From assembly GCF_014762685.1 (NCBI RefSeq), contig NZ_JABURM010000006.1, forward strand, positions 794,384 through 858,383: a DNA stretch of 64,000 nucleotides. The letters run 5' to 3'. The position numbers and the translations under genes are program-made. This DNA is from Gracilimonas sp. (lineage in GTDB: Bacteria > Bacteroidota > Rhodothermia > Balneolales > Balneolaceae). Of the stretch, positions 18,550-27,387 are shown piece after piece (position 1 is the stretch's first letter; each line of letters starts with the position of its first letter). Under the pieces are notes generated by a model. That model was given only the letters and a program-made list of their open reading frames with translations. It did no database searches and had not been told where the DNA came from.

Positions 18550-21015
18550 ATGGAGATGCAAAAATCGGTTGTTACGTTAATTCTGTTATTGTTGATAGCA
18601 GGTTATGGAGAGATCGCTGCCCAATCGACTCTCAGCGGTAGAATTGCAGATGCGGAAACCGGGGAGCCTCTGCCGGCAGCACATGTTATTATCAAGGATA
18701 CCTACAAGGGGACGATATCAAATGAGGACGGAGAATTTAGTTTGATGGTCCGTGAACTCCCGGTAACGCTGGTAGTTCGATTCATAGGTTTTGAAAGTCA
18801 GGAAAAAACAGTCAAAGAAAACTCCGGGCCGGTTGATTTCCTGTTAAAGCCTTCAGTGGCCGAAATGGGGGAAATCGTGGTAACCGGTGAAGATCCTGCC
18901 ATTGCCATCATGAGAGAAGTCATTCGCCGTAAGCAGATTTGGCGAGAGAATCTCAATACCTATAAAGCGGAGGCATATACCCGCCAGCAGCTTAAGAATG
19001 ATACTTCCATCATATCCATCTCGGAAAGCATTTCCATCGCGTATTGGGATAAGAAAAGAGGGTCAAGAGAGGTTTTAAAGTCAAAACGACAAACGGCCAA
19101 CATGGATGAAGCTGCGAATTTTGCAGGAGTAAGCTATTTGCCTAATTTTTATGATGATAACTTAGATGTAGCCGGTTTTGATGTAGTGGGAATTACTCAT
19201 CCCAATGCCCTCTCATACTACGATTTTTCTCTGGAGGACATTCAGGCTTTGGATGGACAGGTAGTTTATGAACTGTCAGTGAGTTCAAAAAGAAAGCTGC
19301 AGCCACTTTTTGAGGGGACCATTTTTGTATTGGGAGAAGAATATGCCCTGCTGGAAGTTGACTTAAAACCCAATTCAGTGGTTGTTTTCCCCCCTCCGAT
19401 CCAGGATTTTAACCTTTCCTATACGCAGCAATTCAGCAATTTTGGCGGGGATTTCTGGTTGCCGGTGGATGTGCGGATCGAAGGCCTTGTTGAAGTGGGG
19501 GTAGTAGGCCTGCGCTTCCCACCCATTGGATTCAAACAGGTAGCAAAGCTGAATGAATATGAAGTAAATATACCGCTTCCCGACACGCTGTTTAAATCCA
19601 GGGAAATGTTATCGGTTGATTCAACCACTATTCATTCAGGCGACTCGTTATTTATAAGTGAAGTGGATGTAATTCCATTGGATAACGAAGAGCAAAAAGC
19701 ATATGAGACCTTAGACAGTACCGCTACCCTGGAGAAAGCATTTCGGCCAAAAGGTTTTTTTACGCGTTTCATAGATTGGGAGGAAGAGGATAATTCCGGC
19801 GGCTCGGGAAGCGGAAGTTCCGGCAGCGGGAACAGAAATGGAAGCAGCAGTGGAAACTCAGCAAGTTCCGGCTCCTCTTTGTTTAATAAGCTTACCCGGG
19901 ATTTGAGCATTTTGGGGCGCTTTAACCGTGTGGATGCCTTTTATGGGGGATTAAAACATGAGCGAAGATATATCGATAACCGGGTAACTTCTGAAGTTTT
20001 CACCGGGTACAGCACCGGATATGATGACGGGACTTTTTCTTACGGAGGGAAGTTGGTTTGGAGGCCTTTAAAAAATACCCGAAGGTTTTCCGTCTTTTCC
20101 GGGTATAGTGCCGAGACAGAAACCCGGTATAATTCCGATATGTTTAACCCGGTAATGACAAGCGTCACTTCCTTAATGGGGTATATTGATTACTTTGATT
20201 ATTACCGTAATGAAGGAATTGAGGTTGGAGCGGCACAATTTATGCGAGGTTACGGTACGTTAAGTCTGCGCTATAGCTATGAAGATCATTCTTCCATCAA
20301 TTTTAAAACCAATTATGATTTATTTGGGCGCACGCTCAATCAACGGCCGAACAGTTATGTTAATGAAGGCCGGTTAAGTGCCATTGAGGTTTCTCTGCAG
20401 AACGGGAACGACAAAAAAGCACTTGGTGCGATTGGAGCCGATGATTATTTATTCAGCATAGAGCACTCTGCCAAATTTATGGGCAGCAGCTGGGATTATA
20501 CTCGTTTCAAAATCGATTTATACCGAAGGGTTGAGACCTTTTATCAGCGAAGATTTTTCCCAAATACGTTCGACATGAGATTAAATGCAGGAACGTATTT
20601 AGGAGATCTGCCGATTCAAAAAAATGAGGTATTGGATGTGGCTCAGGGTATTTTTACTCCATTTGGAGCCTTTAGGGCCAAGCGCTTTCTTCCCTATGAA
20701 GGAGCAAGTTATGTAGCCTTGAATGCTGAACATAATTTTAAAAGTGTACCCCTTGAAATGTTGGGATGGAGAAATGCCACTCAAACAGGATTGAGTATCA
20801 TCGCTTTTGGAGGAATTGGCAAAACCTGGGTGCAGCAAGAGCAAGCAAATGAGTTCAATAATAGATATGGTTTTGGCCCCAATACCACTGAAGACTGGCA
20901 TATTGAAGCCGGGCTTTCCCTGAGTAATATCTTTAATCTTTTTCGCGCAGATGTAGCATATCGTATTGATGATCCCGGGATTTATTTGGGGATCAGCATC
21001 GCACGATTCTTTTAA
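18550..21015 (+). CDS. DUF5686 outer-membrane protein with carboxypeptidase-like regulatory domain
   Basis: This 821-residue exported protein starts with a signal peptide (to about residue 25). A carboxypeptidase regulatory-like beta-sandwich follows (about 27-105: LSGRIADAETGEPLPAAHV, then a TISNEDGEF element). The rest matches DUF5686, a family of Bacteroidota-type outer-membrane beta-barrel proteins of unknown function that share features with TonB-dependent receptors but lack a plug. A Gly/Ser/Asn low-complexity linker sits at about residues 417-445 just before the barrel part. The protein ends in a typical outer-membrane aromatic residue (ISIARFF). Monocistronic, followed by a strong terminator. 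Confidence 0.83.
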   Translation: MEMQKSVVTLILLLLIAGYGEIAAQSTLSGRIADAETGEPLPAAHVIIKDTYKGTISNEDGEFSLMVRELPVTLVVRFIGFESQEKTVKENSGPVDFLLKPSVAEMGEIVVTGEDPAIAIMREVIRRKQIWRENLNTYKAEAYTRQQLKNDTSIISISESISIAYWDKKRGSREVLKSKRQTANMDEAANFAGVSYLPNFYDDNLDVAGFDVVGITHPNALSYYDFSLEDIQALDGQVVYELSVSSKRKLQPLFEGTIFVLGEEYALLEVDLKPNSVVVFPPPIQDFNLSYTQQFSNFGGDFWLPVDVRIEGLVEVGVVGLRFPPIGFKQVAKLNEYEVNIPLPDTLFKSREMLSVDSTTIHSGDSLFISEVDVIPLDNEEQKAYETLDSTATLEKAFRPKGFFTRFIDWEEEDNSGGSGSGSSGSGNRNGSSSGNSASSGSSLFNKLTRDLSILGRFNRVDAFYGGLKHERRYIDNRVTSEVFTGYSTGYDDGTFSYGGKLVWRPLKNTRRFSVFSGYSAETETRYNSDMFNPVMTSVTSLMGYIDYFDYYRNEGIEVGAAQFMRGYGTLSLRYSYEDHSSINFKTNYDLFGRTLNQRPNSYVNEGRLSAIEVSLQNGNDKKALGAIGADDYLFSIEHSAKFMGSSWDYTRFKIDLYRRVETFYQRRFFPNTFDMRLNAGTYLGDLPIQKNEVLDVAQGIFTPFGAFRAKRFLPYEGASYVALNAEHNFKSVPLEMLGWRNATQTGLSIIAFGGIGKTWVQQEQANEFNNRYGFGPNTTEDWHIEAGLSLSNIFNLFRADVAYRIDDPGIYLGISIARFF

Positions 21016-21052
21016 CTCGCCCCGAATCCGGATTCACCTGTTGTAATAAAAA

Positions 21053-21082
21053 AAAGCCCGCTGCAATGAAGCAGCGGGCTTT
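21053..21082. terminator. Bidirectional rho-independent terminator
   Basis: A perfect 12-bp stem (AAAGCCCGCTGC / GCAGCGGGCTTT) with a 6-base loop lies between convergent genes. The left side carries an A run, so on the minus strand it is followed by a long T run. It can serve both the DUF5686 gene and the minus-strand subtilase. Confidence 0.9.
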
Positions 21083-21181
21083 AAATTGATTTATCTTGGT
21101 TCATAATTAATTGTAAATATCCATTTCTTTTTGTTTAAAAACGAAATTTATAAGAAAAGAGAAATACTGTAGATTTAGCTT

Positions 21182-22852
21182 TTAACAGCATACTCCCGTT
21201 ATTGTAATAAAATGTACATCTTCATCACTTTTATTTTCTGAATCAGTAACAATAACCCGAATGTATTCACCATTTGGCGGCCCTGCTGTGTGATTGTATG
21301 TTGGTGAATTTGTTCCTGTTGGAGTCCAATTTAAATCTGTTTCGTGTCGATAATACCATTGATAGTTGTAAGGAGGTTCACCGTCGGTGACATTGGCCGT
21401 GAAATCATCGGAAGTTCCTTCAAACATGTTTGTTGGACCTGAGATAGAAACTGAGGGAGGTGTTGAAGATGAAATACTTAATGCTTGTGCAACATCCATT
21501 CTTCCTGCCCCACTTTGAGTTTGATCGGCCATTGGAACAGCTGTATTCTGTAGTTGTGTTCTAATTTGATCATTCGACCATGTTGGGTTTTGATCTCTGA
21601 GCAACATAACCGCACCTGCAACCATAGGAGTAGCAAATGAAGTGCCGTCATACTCACCTATATCTCCACCTTTACAAACAGTTAAAATATCTACTGCTGG
21701 AGCGGCTATTTCCACATTACCGGGAGCATAGTTGTTTAATGTGTAATTGTCATTTTTGTCAGAACCGCCTACTCCTGTTACTTCGTCATAATTTGCCGGA
21801 AAGGCATATAAATCTGATCTGCCTTGGTTTCCTGTTGATGCAGTAAATACTACATCATGTTGGTTATAAGCATTAGAAATAGCGTCATAAAGGCCAGTAA
21901 ATTCAATAGGTGGTGTACTGGAAGTAATCTTGGTAGAATAACTGATGGTCATTACATCGGAAAGGGTTGCATTATCATCTATAGCTGTAGCTGCATGCAC
22001 TTCCCATTCTTCATTTTGTGGATCTCCTGTAGTAGGATCATATATTTTCATTACCCTGGCCATGGCATCGGGAGCAACCCCTACGGTACCATAATTATTG
22101 TCATTAGCTTGAGCAGCCCCAAGTACAAGGGTTCCGTGGTTTCCATCAGAACTCGTACTGGGTACATAATAAGTATAAGCTTCCCAGTCAAGTTCCGTAC
22201 CATGCCAGCCGTTATTTTCGTCGGCGCCATCGTCAAGTAATACTAATTTACCGGGAGCATTAGATCCGGTGGCTTCGGTCCAAGCTACATCAGCCCCTAC
22301 CTGAGTAATATTCCATGGCGTAGTTTGGGGAGATGAAATGGGACTGCATTGCATGGATACGGCATCGGGAGTCACCAGCCCGCTGCCTGCCACTACATAA
22401 TCAATCCAGAGCAGATTCCGGAGTTCCAGGGCCATTTCCACATTCTTTAATTTCACGGCGATGGCCGGTATGTGTTTAAAGTGGTAAATAACACTGTCGG
22501 TAAATTCAGGTACAACTTGATTCGCAAAATGTTCGGCCCTGGACTTACTAACCAGAGCTTCCCCTTTCTTAGAGACTCCTCTTATTGCTCCCTCTTCTTT
22601 AAAACCTATCATAACGGTGAGTCCGCCTTTTTCAATACTTCGTTTGAATTCATCATTGTCCATCGAACGGAGCTGCTGCCTCATGTATAAACCGGGGTCT
22701 TCTCTCCAGTCATTGTTTTTCATTTTTTGAGCAGTTATATGTCTATTTATTTGGTCCGCACCGGAAACAGGTGTATTGTTCTGTTTACAGCTTACCGCAA
22801 ACACTGCGGCTAAACCAATTATTATACTAATTGTTAATCGTATAGACTTCAT
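21182..22852 (-). CDS. Subtilisin-family (S8) serine protease lipoprotein with C-terminal Ig-like domain
   Basis: This 556-residue protease is exported and probably lipid-anchored (lipobox AVSC, Cys22). An inhibitor-like prodomain spans about residues 75-160. The catalytic domain has Asp207 (VLLDDGAD), His239 (DGNHGT), the oxyanion Asn342 (STGNQG) and Ser405 (DGTSFATPMVAGA). Residues about 465-553 form an Ig-like/PKD-type beta domain, and the chain ends in a Cys-Cys pair. The second residue after the catalytic Asp is Gly as usual, though the more common Asp-Thr-Gly is Asp-Asp-Gly here. It lies 30 bp downstream of a lipoprotein gene on the same strand, so the pair is likely an operon. Confidence 0.88.
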   Translation of the reverse strand: MKSIRLTISIIIGLAAVFAVSCKQNNTPVSGADQINRHITAQKMKNNDWREDPGLYMRQQLRSMDNDEFKRSIEKGGLTVMIGFKEEGAIRGVSKKGEALVSKSRAEHFANQVVPEFTDSVIYHFKHIPAIAVKLKNVEMALELRNLLWIDYVVAGSGLVTPDAVSMQCSPISSPQTTPWNITQVGADVAWTEATGSNAPGKLVLLDDGADENNGWHGTELDWEAYTYYVPSTSSDGNHGTLVLGAAQANDNNYGTVGVAPDAMARVMKIYDPTTGDPQNEEWEVHAATAIDDNATLSDVMTISYSTKITSSTPPIEFTGLYDAISNAYNQHDVVFTASTGNQGRSDLYAFPANYDEVTGVGGSDKNDNYTLNNYAPGNVEIAAPAVDILTVCKGGDIGEYDGTSFATPMVAGAVMLLRDQNPTWSNDQIRTQLQNTAVPMADQTQSGAGRMDVAQALSISSSTPPSVSISGPTNMFEGTSDDFTANVTDGEPPYNYQWYYRHETDLNWTPTGTNSPTYNHTAGPPNGEYIRVIVTDSENKSDEDVHFITITGVCC

Positions 22853-22882
22853 GGTTCTCTCTTTTTGTTATGGTTTATTAAA

Positions 22883-23731
22883 TCATTCCTGCTCTATTTC
22901 AGGAATGGTGAAGATGGTACTCTTGACGGTACCATCCGGCAGGGTATAGGTGGCTTTTACCCAGCCGCCTTCCTGTACCGGAATATGATTTTCTTTCTCC
23001 CCTTCTAAACTAATTCGGATTCTTTTAAAAAAAGACCAAGGTGGACATGGGGGGGGAGGGATTATATCCGATAACCAGCATCTCGGAAATTGATTTGCAT
23101 GCCCAACAGTTTCTCCCCACTCTTCCTTTTCATCTTCAATGGGAGTGATAAAAGGGAGCTGATTAATATTTTGAATAGCTTGTTGTATGGCCGGTCGTCC
23201 AATTTCATAGAGGTCAAACATATATTGCCCACCCTCTATGGATTTAAAAATATATTTAACAGATAGTTGTGCATTGGTGACAGTTTCTATTTTGTGAATT
23301 TGTTCTTCCGTTAATACCTTTCCATTATTAATATTTATTGTATTGCAAGACCACCATTCTACATTGAAAGGAAATTCTTCAGGTGAGTTTTCTATAGGAA
23401 CAATGCAAGCAAAGGGAACAAGTGTAATCTCTTTAGAAAACCCCTGATCTGTTTCTACCAACAAAGTAGTAGGCAGCCAATTCAGATGAGGTGTTGAATC
23501 TCTTGCAACTACTTGAAGCTCTAAAGCAGGTTCATTCACAACGATGTATGGAGAATCGGGGTTGTAAACAAATTGAATTTCCGGCTTCTCCTCTATACAA
23601 AACTGTGTAGGGGTGCCTTCTGAAGGAAGACGGTTTTCGGGGGTATCAATACAGCCTTTCTCGCTATTAAAGACACCGCAACTAGTTATTAAAGCCGCTA
23701 TTGTGAATAGAAACAATCTTGATATTCTCAT
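22883..23731 (-). CDS. Lipoprotein of unknown function upstream of the subtilase
   Basis: I do not recognise this 282-residue protein. It has a signal sequence with lipobox ALITSC (Cys18). The mature sequence is beta-rich, with several further cysteines (in KGCIDTPE, TQFCIEE, FACIVP, WWSCNT, PRCWLSD and PPPCPPW), enough for disulfides. The last 60 residues (EGGWVKATYTLPDG) look like an Ig/FN3-like strand pattern. It is transcribed just ahead of the subtilase gene; being a chaperone, inhibitor or surface partner of that protease is possible but only an inference from position. Confidence 0.6.
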   Translation of the reverse strand: MRISRLFLFTIAALITSCGVFNSEKGCIDTPENRLPSEGTPTQFCIEEKPEIQFVYNPDSPYIVVNEPALELQVVARDSTPHLNWLPTTLLVETDQGFSKEITLVPFACIVPIENSPEEFPFNVEWWSCNTININNGKVLTEEQIHKIETVTNAQLSVKYIFKSIEGGQYMFDLYEIGRPAIQQAIQNINQLPFITPIEDEKEEWGETVGHANQFPRCWLSDIIPPPPCPPWSFFKRIRISLEGEKENHIPVQEGGWVKATYTLPDGTVKSTIFTIPEIEQE

Positions 23732-23940
23732 CTCCTTAACCGTAAATTTTAATGAATCCTTTGTTAAATAAGTTAAAAAACAAGAAAAGAGGCAAGAATT
23801 TCTAATTTATGTAAACAAGAAAGAGCGTAAAAACAAATTTTATAGAGTCTGTTTTGGGCTTACAGCAAAGGTTTATTGGGTTCCTTTAGAATCCGGTTTT
23901 ATAATGTATTTCCGTAATTTACCGGGAATCACGGTACATA

Positions 23941-23970
23941 AAAAAAGCTCGCTGCCAATGGGCAGCGAGC
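23941..23970 (-). terminator. Rho-independent terminator of the OmpA/TSP3 gene
   Basis: The stem GCTCGCTGCC / GGCAGCGAGC has a four-base loop. The A run on its left becomes a T run when read on the minus strand, 32 bp past the stop of the OmpA-like gene. Confidence 0.88.
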
Positions 23971-24001
23971 CTTAATAATTTTACTAAATAATCAGCTTAG
24001 T

Positions 24002-24958
24002 TTAGTTACCTGGCTGATATTTAAGAGTACTGATTGGGTGTGATTCAGCACGACGGTTTCTTTCACAACCCGGAGTGTCTTCATCCATTTCAGCTTCTGT
24101 ACACTCAACTGGTGCTTTTCCTAAACCGCGAGATTCAATGCGGTCTTCAGAAATACCATTTTCAGTGTAATAGTCCACAACAGCATTGGCACGACGCAAG
24201 CTCAATCGTAAGTTGTATTGATCTCCACCAACATGATCAGTGTAAGCATCAATACGAACACGGAATGCACCGGCTTCTTTGAGAGTCTCTACGTTCTCAG
24301 CAAGAATTGCGGCTGCATCGCTGCGGATGTTAGAACGATCAAAGTCAAAGTTGATAGTTCCCAGAGCGTCACCGTCCAGATATAGCGGGTCGCTGCCATC
24401 ATTAGGATTGGTACCCATATCAATTTCCTGCATATCTGTAAAGCCATCGGCATCAGAATCTGCGTTGTTAGGGTTAGTGTCATGAGTCATTACTTCGTCA
24501 TAGTCACTAAGTCCGTCACCGTCAGAATCTGTGTTGTTAGGATCGGTGTTATATTCATTAACTTCATCCCCGTCAGAAAGGCCATCGCCATCTGAGTCCG
24601 TGTTATTAGGATCCGTGTTGTAGGAATTAACTTCATCCCCATCAGAAAGGCCGTCGCCATCAGTATCAGCACTTAACGGGTCAGTTTCGTACTCATTGAC
24701 TTCATCCCCGTCAGTTAGTCCGTCGCCATCAGTATCAGCGCTTAATGGGTCGGTTTCATGTACGTACATCTCTTCGTAGTCATTTAAACCATCTTCGTCT
24801 GTATCTAATGATCGAAGGGTTTCTTCATCAAGTGATTCTAAGTACTCAATGGTTCGTTCGGATGGTGCAAGTAATTCCTCGGGCCCTGCGCAATTGGTCA
24901 TGAAGACCAGGGACACAGAAACCAAAGAAAGAAATAGGATAGATTTTAAATTTGTCAT
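24002..24958 (-). CDS. OmpA-family lipoprotein with thrombospondin type 3 repeats
   Basis: This 318-residue outer-membrane lipoprotein has a lipobox (VFMTNC, Cys23). Residues 52-189 are six tandem 23-residue thrombospondin type 3 repeats, each with a DxDGDGLxD calcium-binding loop. An OmpA C-terminal domain follows (about 198-315: INFDFDRSNI, ARVDAY-type strand, LSLRRANAVVDYY). The OmpA domain should bind peptidoglycan, and the repeats should form a rigid calcium-stabilised stalk. The terminal domain carries an extra loop with two Cys (VECTEAEMDEDTPGCERNRR). Monocistronic, with its own terminator. Confidence 0.9.
   Translation of the reverse strand: MTNLKSILFLSLVSVSLVFMTNCAGPEELLAPSERTIEYLESLDEETLRSLDTDEDGLNDYEEMYVHETDPLSADTDGDGLTDGDEVNEYETDPLSADTDGDGLSDGDEVNSYNTDPNNTDSDGDGLSDGDEVNEYNTDPNNTDSDGDGLSDYDEVMTHDTNPNNADSDADGFTDMQEIDMGTNPNDGSDPLYLDGDALGTINFDFDRSNIRSDAAAILAENVETLKEAGAFRVRIDAYTDHVGGDQYNLRLSLRRANAVVDYYTENGISEDRIESRGLGKAPVECTEAEMDEDTPGCERNRRAESHPISTLKYQPGN
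24392..24805 (-). repeat. Tandem 69-bp coding repeats (TSP3 units)
   Basis: Six in-frame units of 69 bp encode the calcium-binding repeats. The middle four are close copies at DNA level and could change number by slippage or unequal recombination; the outer two are diverged. Confidence 0.85.
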
Positions 24959-25160
24959 CTTCTTGGATTACGGTTTGAATTAACTTTGGTATGTTTTGTG
25001 CTAAAATAGCGGTTTAACAAAGAATTTAAAAAGAGTTTTTTATGAACTTAAGGGATATTCATAAACATTACTATAAAGTTCAATAGCTTTAATTTACAAT
25101 AAATAAATTGATAGTGTTATTTGAGGATAAAATATTTATTTTGACCCTCCAAAATTTTTT

Positions 25161-25234
25161 GGGGCTATAGCTCAGCTGGCTAGAGCGTCGCGCTGGCAGC
25201 GCGAAGGTCCGGGGTTCGAATCCCCGTAGCTCCA
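25161..25234 (+). tRNA. tRNA-Ala (anticodon GGC)
   Basis: A full cloverleaf: acceptor GGGGCTA/TAGCTCC with one G-U pair, D arm GCTC/GAGC, anticodon stem TCGCG/CGCGA with GGC at positions 34-36, T arm CGGGG-TTCGAAT-CCCCG, discriminator A. CCA is not fully encoded. A terminator follows at once. Confidence 0.95.
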
Positions 25235-25235
25235 C

Positions 25236-25272
25236 AAAGCCTTTCTCCATATTCCGGGGAAAGGCTTTTTTT
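25236..25272 (+). terminator. Rho-independent terminator after tRNA-Ala
   Basis: The arms AAAGCCTTT and AAAGGCTTT enclose a short C/G-rich inner stem and are followed by a T run. It begins two bases after the tRNA discriminator. Confidence 0.85.
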
Positions 25273-25394
25273 ATATAATTAATCAGTTTATCAATCATTT
25301 TTTTTAAATATTAATATTAGAGTCTATTGTCAATATTTGTTTGTATCGAACTATTACTTTAAAATAAGGTCAACGTATTAAAAAACGGGAGTGT

Positions 25395-26585
25395 ATGATG
25401 AGTGAGAGATGGTTTAAAGTTTACATTACATTTTTTTTACTGGGATTGGTTACTCTTGTTCCCAAAGAGTTTGCAATAGCTCAAGAGATAAATTTGCAGC
25501 TTGAACCCAGTGCAAGTTTAGAAAATACACAGGTTTTGAGCTTAAATAGCCTGGGCCTTGAAAATAAAAATAGTGGGAGAGTATTTATTTCTGCTTTTTT
25601 AGAGAATAGGACAGCAGAGATAATCGATAATCTGTTCCTGGAAGTGAAGATAAGTGCTGCAAAAATCGGAACTATTTTAGAATTTAATTCAAATGCAGAT
25701 CAGCCCTTTACTTTGGCTCCCCATCAATCTGTTTATTTTACAAATAATGTTTTAGATAATGGCAGGATTCCGGGTATCAGGGAAAGTCTTAGCTTTTCGG
25801 GTGGACTTACCCCGGAAGGAAATGAATTAATGAGCAATTTATCGGGGTCTATGTCACTTCCCAGTGATGTGTATTCAGTAGAAGTTATCGTTTTTAGGGT
25901 AACAGATGCCACAGGACGACGAGATTTGGCACAAAGTATAATTGAAATTGGTGGAAGATCAATTGGTGCTTCATTTGATGAGAGTGAAATTTACCTTAAA
26001 ACACCGGGAGATATTGTAGGTTCTGCAACAGAGATCACAAATCCATACCCACAATTTAGCTGGGAAGGTCCAAATAATGTGGCTTACCGGTTATTAGTGG
26101 TAGAAGATAACGGACAGGATAGTCCCGAATCTTTACTTCAAAGCGCAAAAAGCTCTCCGGAAACCAAGCGGGACGGTGGCTCATTGTTGGAGTTCGAAAA
26201 TCTGGATGTATTGGTAAATAGAACAAGTTATCAGTTTCCGTCATCTGGAGCACAAGCTTTGGAACAGGGAAAAACATACTATTGGAGAGTAATAACAAGC
26301 CTTCGGTCAAATAATGATTCGGAAGAAATCTCTTCTGAAATTTGGAGTTTCACCCTCAGCGGTGCATCAGGAGCTTTAGATGGCGTGCCCAATGCTCAAA
26401 GATATGCAAGGGTCATTGTAGAATTAATAGGACGGGATGCTTACCGTGAGTTGAAATCTAATGGGTTTGAATTAACAGCCATTGAATATGATGGTCAAGA
26501 ATTAACTGGTCTTGTTGCTGCTGAAAAGCTGGAAGAGATACTGCAGAAGATCAGAGATGAAGAGATTATTTTAGGAGGAAACTAG
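25395..26585 (+). CDS. Exported protein of unknown function, first gene of the CHASE2-cyclase module
   Basis: I do not recognise the family. The 396-residue product has a signal peptide (hydrophobic to about residue 28, then AIAQEIN). An N-terminal beta domain (about 30-200) is followed by a fibronectin-like region (about 205-320, with YPQFSWEGPNNVAYRLLV and KTYYWRVITS). A short charged C-terminal helix region ends it. No catalytic motif is visible. It is followed 8 bp later by a FecR-domain gene, then an outer-membrane barrel gene and a CHASE2 adenylate cyclase, all on the same strand with short gaps, suggesting one transcription unit and one pathway at the cell surface. Confidence 0.65.
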   Translation: MMSERWFKVYITFFLLGLVTLVPKEFAIAQEINLQLEPSASLENTQVLSLNSLGLENKNSGRVFISAFLENRTAEIIDNLFLEVKISAAKIGTILEFNSNADQPFTLAPHQSVYFTNNVLDNGRIPGIRESLSFSGGLTPEGNELMSNLSGSMSLPSDVYSVEVIVFRVTDATGRRDLAQSIIEIGGRSIGASFDESEIYLKTPGDIVGSATEITNPYPQFSWEGPNNVAYRLLVVEDNGQDSPESLLQSAKSSPETKRDGGSLLEFENLDVLVNRTSYQFPSSGAQALEQGKTYYWRVITSLRSNNDSEEISSEIWSFTLSGASGALDGVPNAQRYARVIVELIGRDAYRELKSNGFELTAIEYDGQELTGLVAAEKLEEILQKIRDEEIILGGN

Positions 26586-26593
26586 AGGAGGTT

Positions 26594-27343
26594 ATGATGA
26601 AAATATCAAAAAAAGTATTGTATTCGTTTTTCACGTTTTTAATTGTAATGGGGGTTGTTTCAGCAGAAGTTGCAGCCTTTCAGGCAGATCGTCACATTGG
26701 TGTTGTTCGCAGATTTAAACCGGATGTAACGGTTACCAATCTTGATCTTGAAAAATATATAAAACTGAATTTATCAGAAAATATAGGAGAAAAGTTGTTC
26801 GCCGGAGACAGCTTATTTACCGATCCGGAAGGGTTTGCTTTGGTTTTCTTTATGGATAGAAGTGTGGCAAAAGTAAAACCCAACTCCCTGTTGATTGTAA
26901 ATGGTGAAGTGGAAACCACCAGAAAAAGCAGCAATACCCGCATAAATCTGGAGCGAGGTGAAATTTTTCTAAATGTGGAACCACAAGGAAATAATGATTT
27001 TGAGGTAGCCACTTCCCGGTCCCTGGCATCGGTAAAAGGAACGGATTTTGGCTCTAAATCAAATGGGTATACTTGGGTGCAGGAAGGGCAGGTAGACGTC
27101 ACAGCTCTAAATTCAGGACAAACAGTTTCGTTATTTGAGAAAATGTTTGCTCAGGTTGATGAGCCTGGAAATAATATTGAATCAGGTACTTTAACAGATC
27201 AGGAATTGAGTAATCTCAATGAGGGCTTTGATGAGGTGGATAACAACTTGATTCGAAAAGAAGTGATCTTGAAATTCAGAGATCAAAATGGCCAATTACG
27301 TGAAATAATAATTGAGATTTTCGAGGAAGAAGGTCAGAATTAA
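26594..27343 (+). CDS. FecR-domain exported protein
   Basis: This 249-residue exported protein has a signal peptide (cleavage near SAEVAAF). A FecR domain spans about residues 55-170: FVMD-like strands, then INLERGEIFLNVEPQGNNDFEVAT and the typical ASVKGTDFG turn. Here the domain is periplasmic and not attached to an anti-sigma module, as in the FecR proteins found beside CHASE2 proteins in other bacteria. The C-terminal 40 residues are acidic and helical. A strong GAGGAGG ribosome site lies 3-9 bases upstream of the start. Second gene in the four-gene run. Confidence 0.8.
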   Translation: MMKISKKVLYSFFTFLIVMGVVSAEVAAFQADRHIGVVRRFKPDVTVTNLDLEKYIKLNLSENIGEKLFAGDSLFTDPEGFALVFFMDRSVAKVKPNSLLIVNGEVETTRKSSNTRINLERGEIFLNVEPQGNNDFEVATSRSLASVKGTDFGSKSNGYTWVQEGQVDVTALNSGQTVSLFEKMFAQVDEPGNNIESGTLTDQELSNLNEGFDEVDNNLIRKEVILKFRDQNGQLREIIIEIFEEEGQN

Positions 27344-27387
27344 ATAAACAAATGTGTTATTAGGTATATCATCAAAAAATTATTGGT

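Noticed and set aside
24392-24805. Regularly spaced repeats that could suggest a CRISPR array
   Set aside because: The period is 69 bp in frame with a protein of thrombospondin type 3 repeats; there are no unique spacers.
25089-25298. Small minus-strand frame across tRNA-Ala
   Set aside because: It reads through the tRNA in reverse (the FEPRT-like stretch is the T arm), a common annotation artefact.
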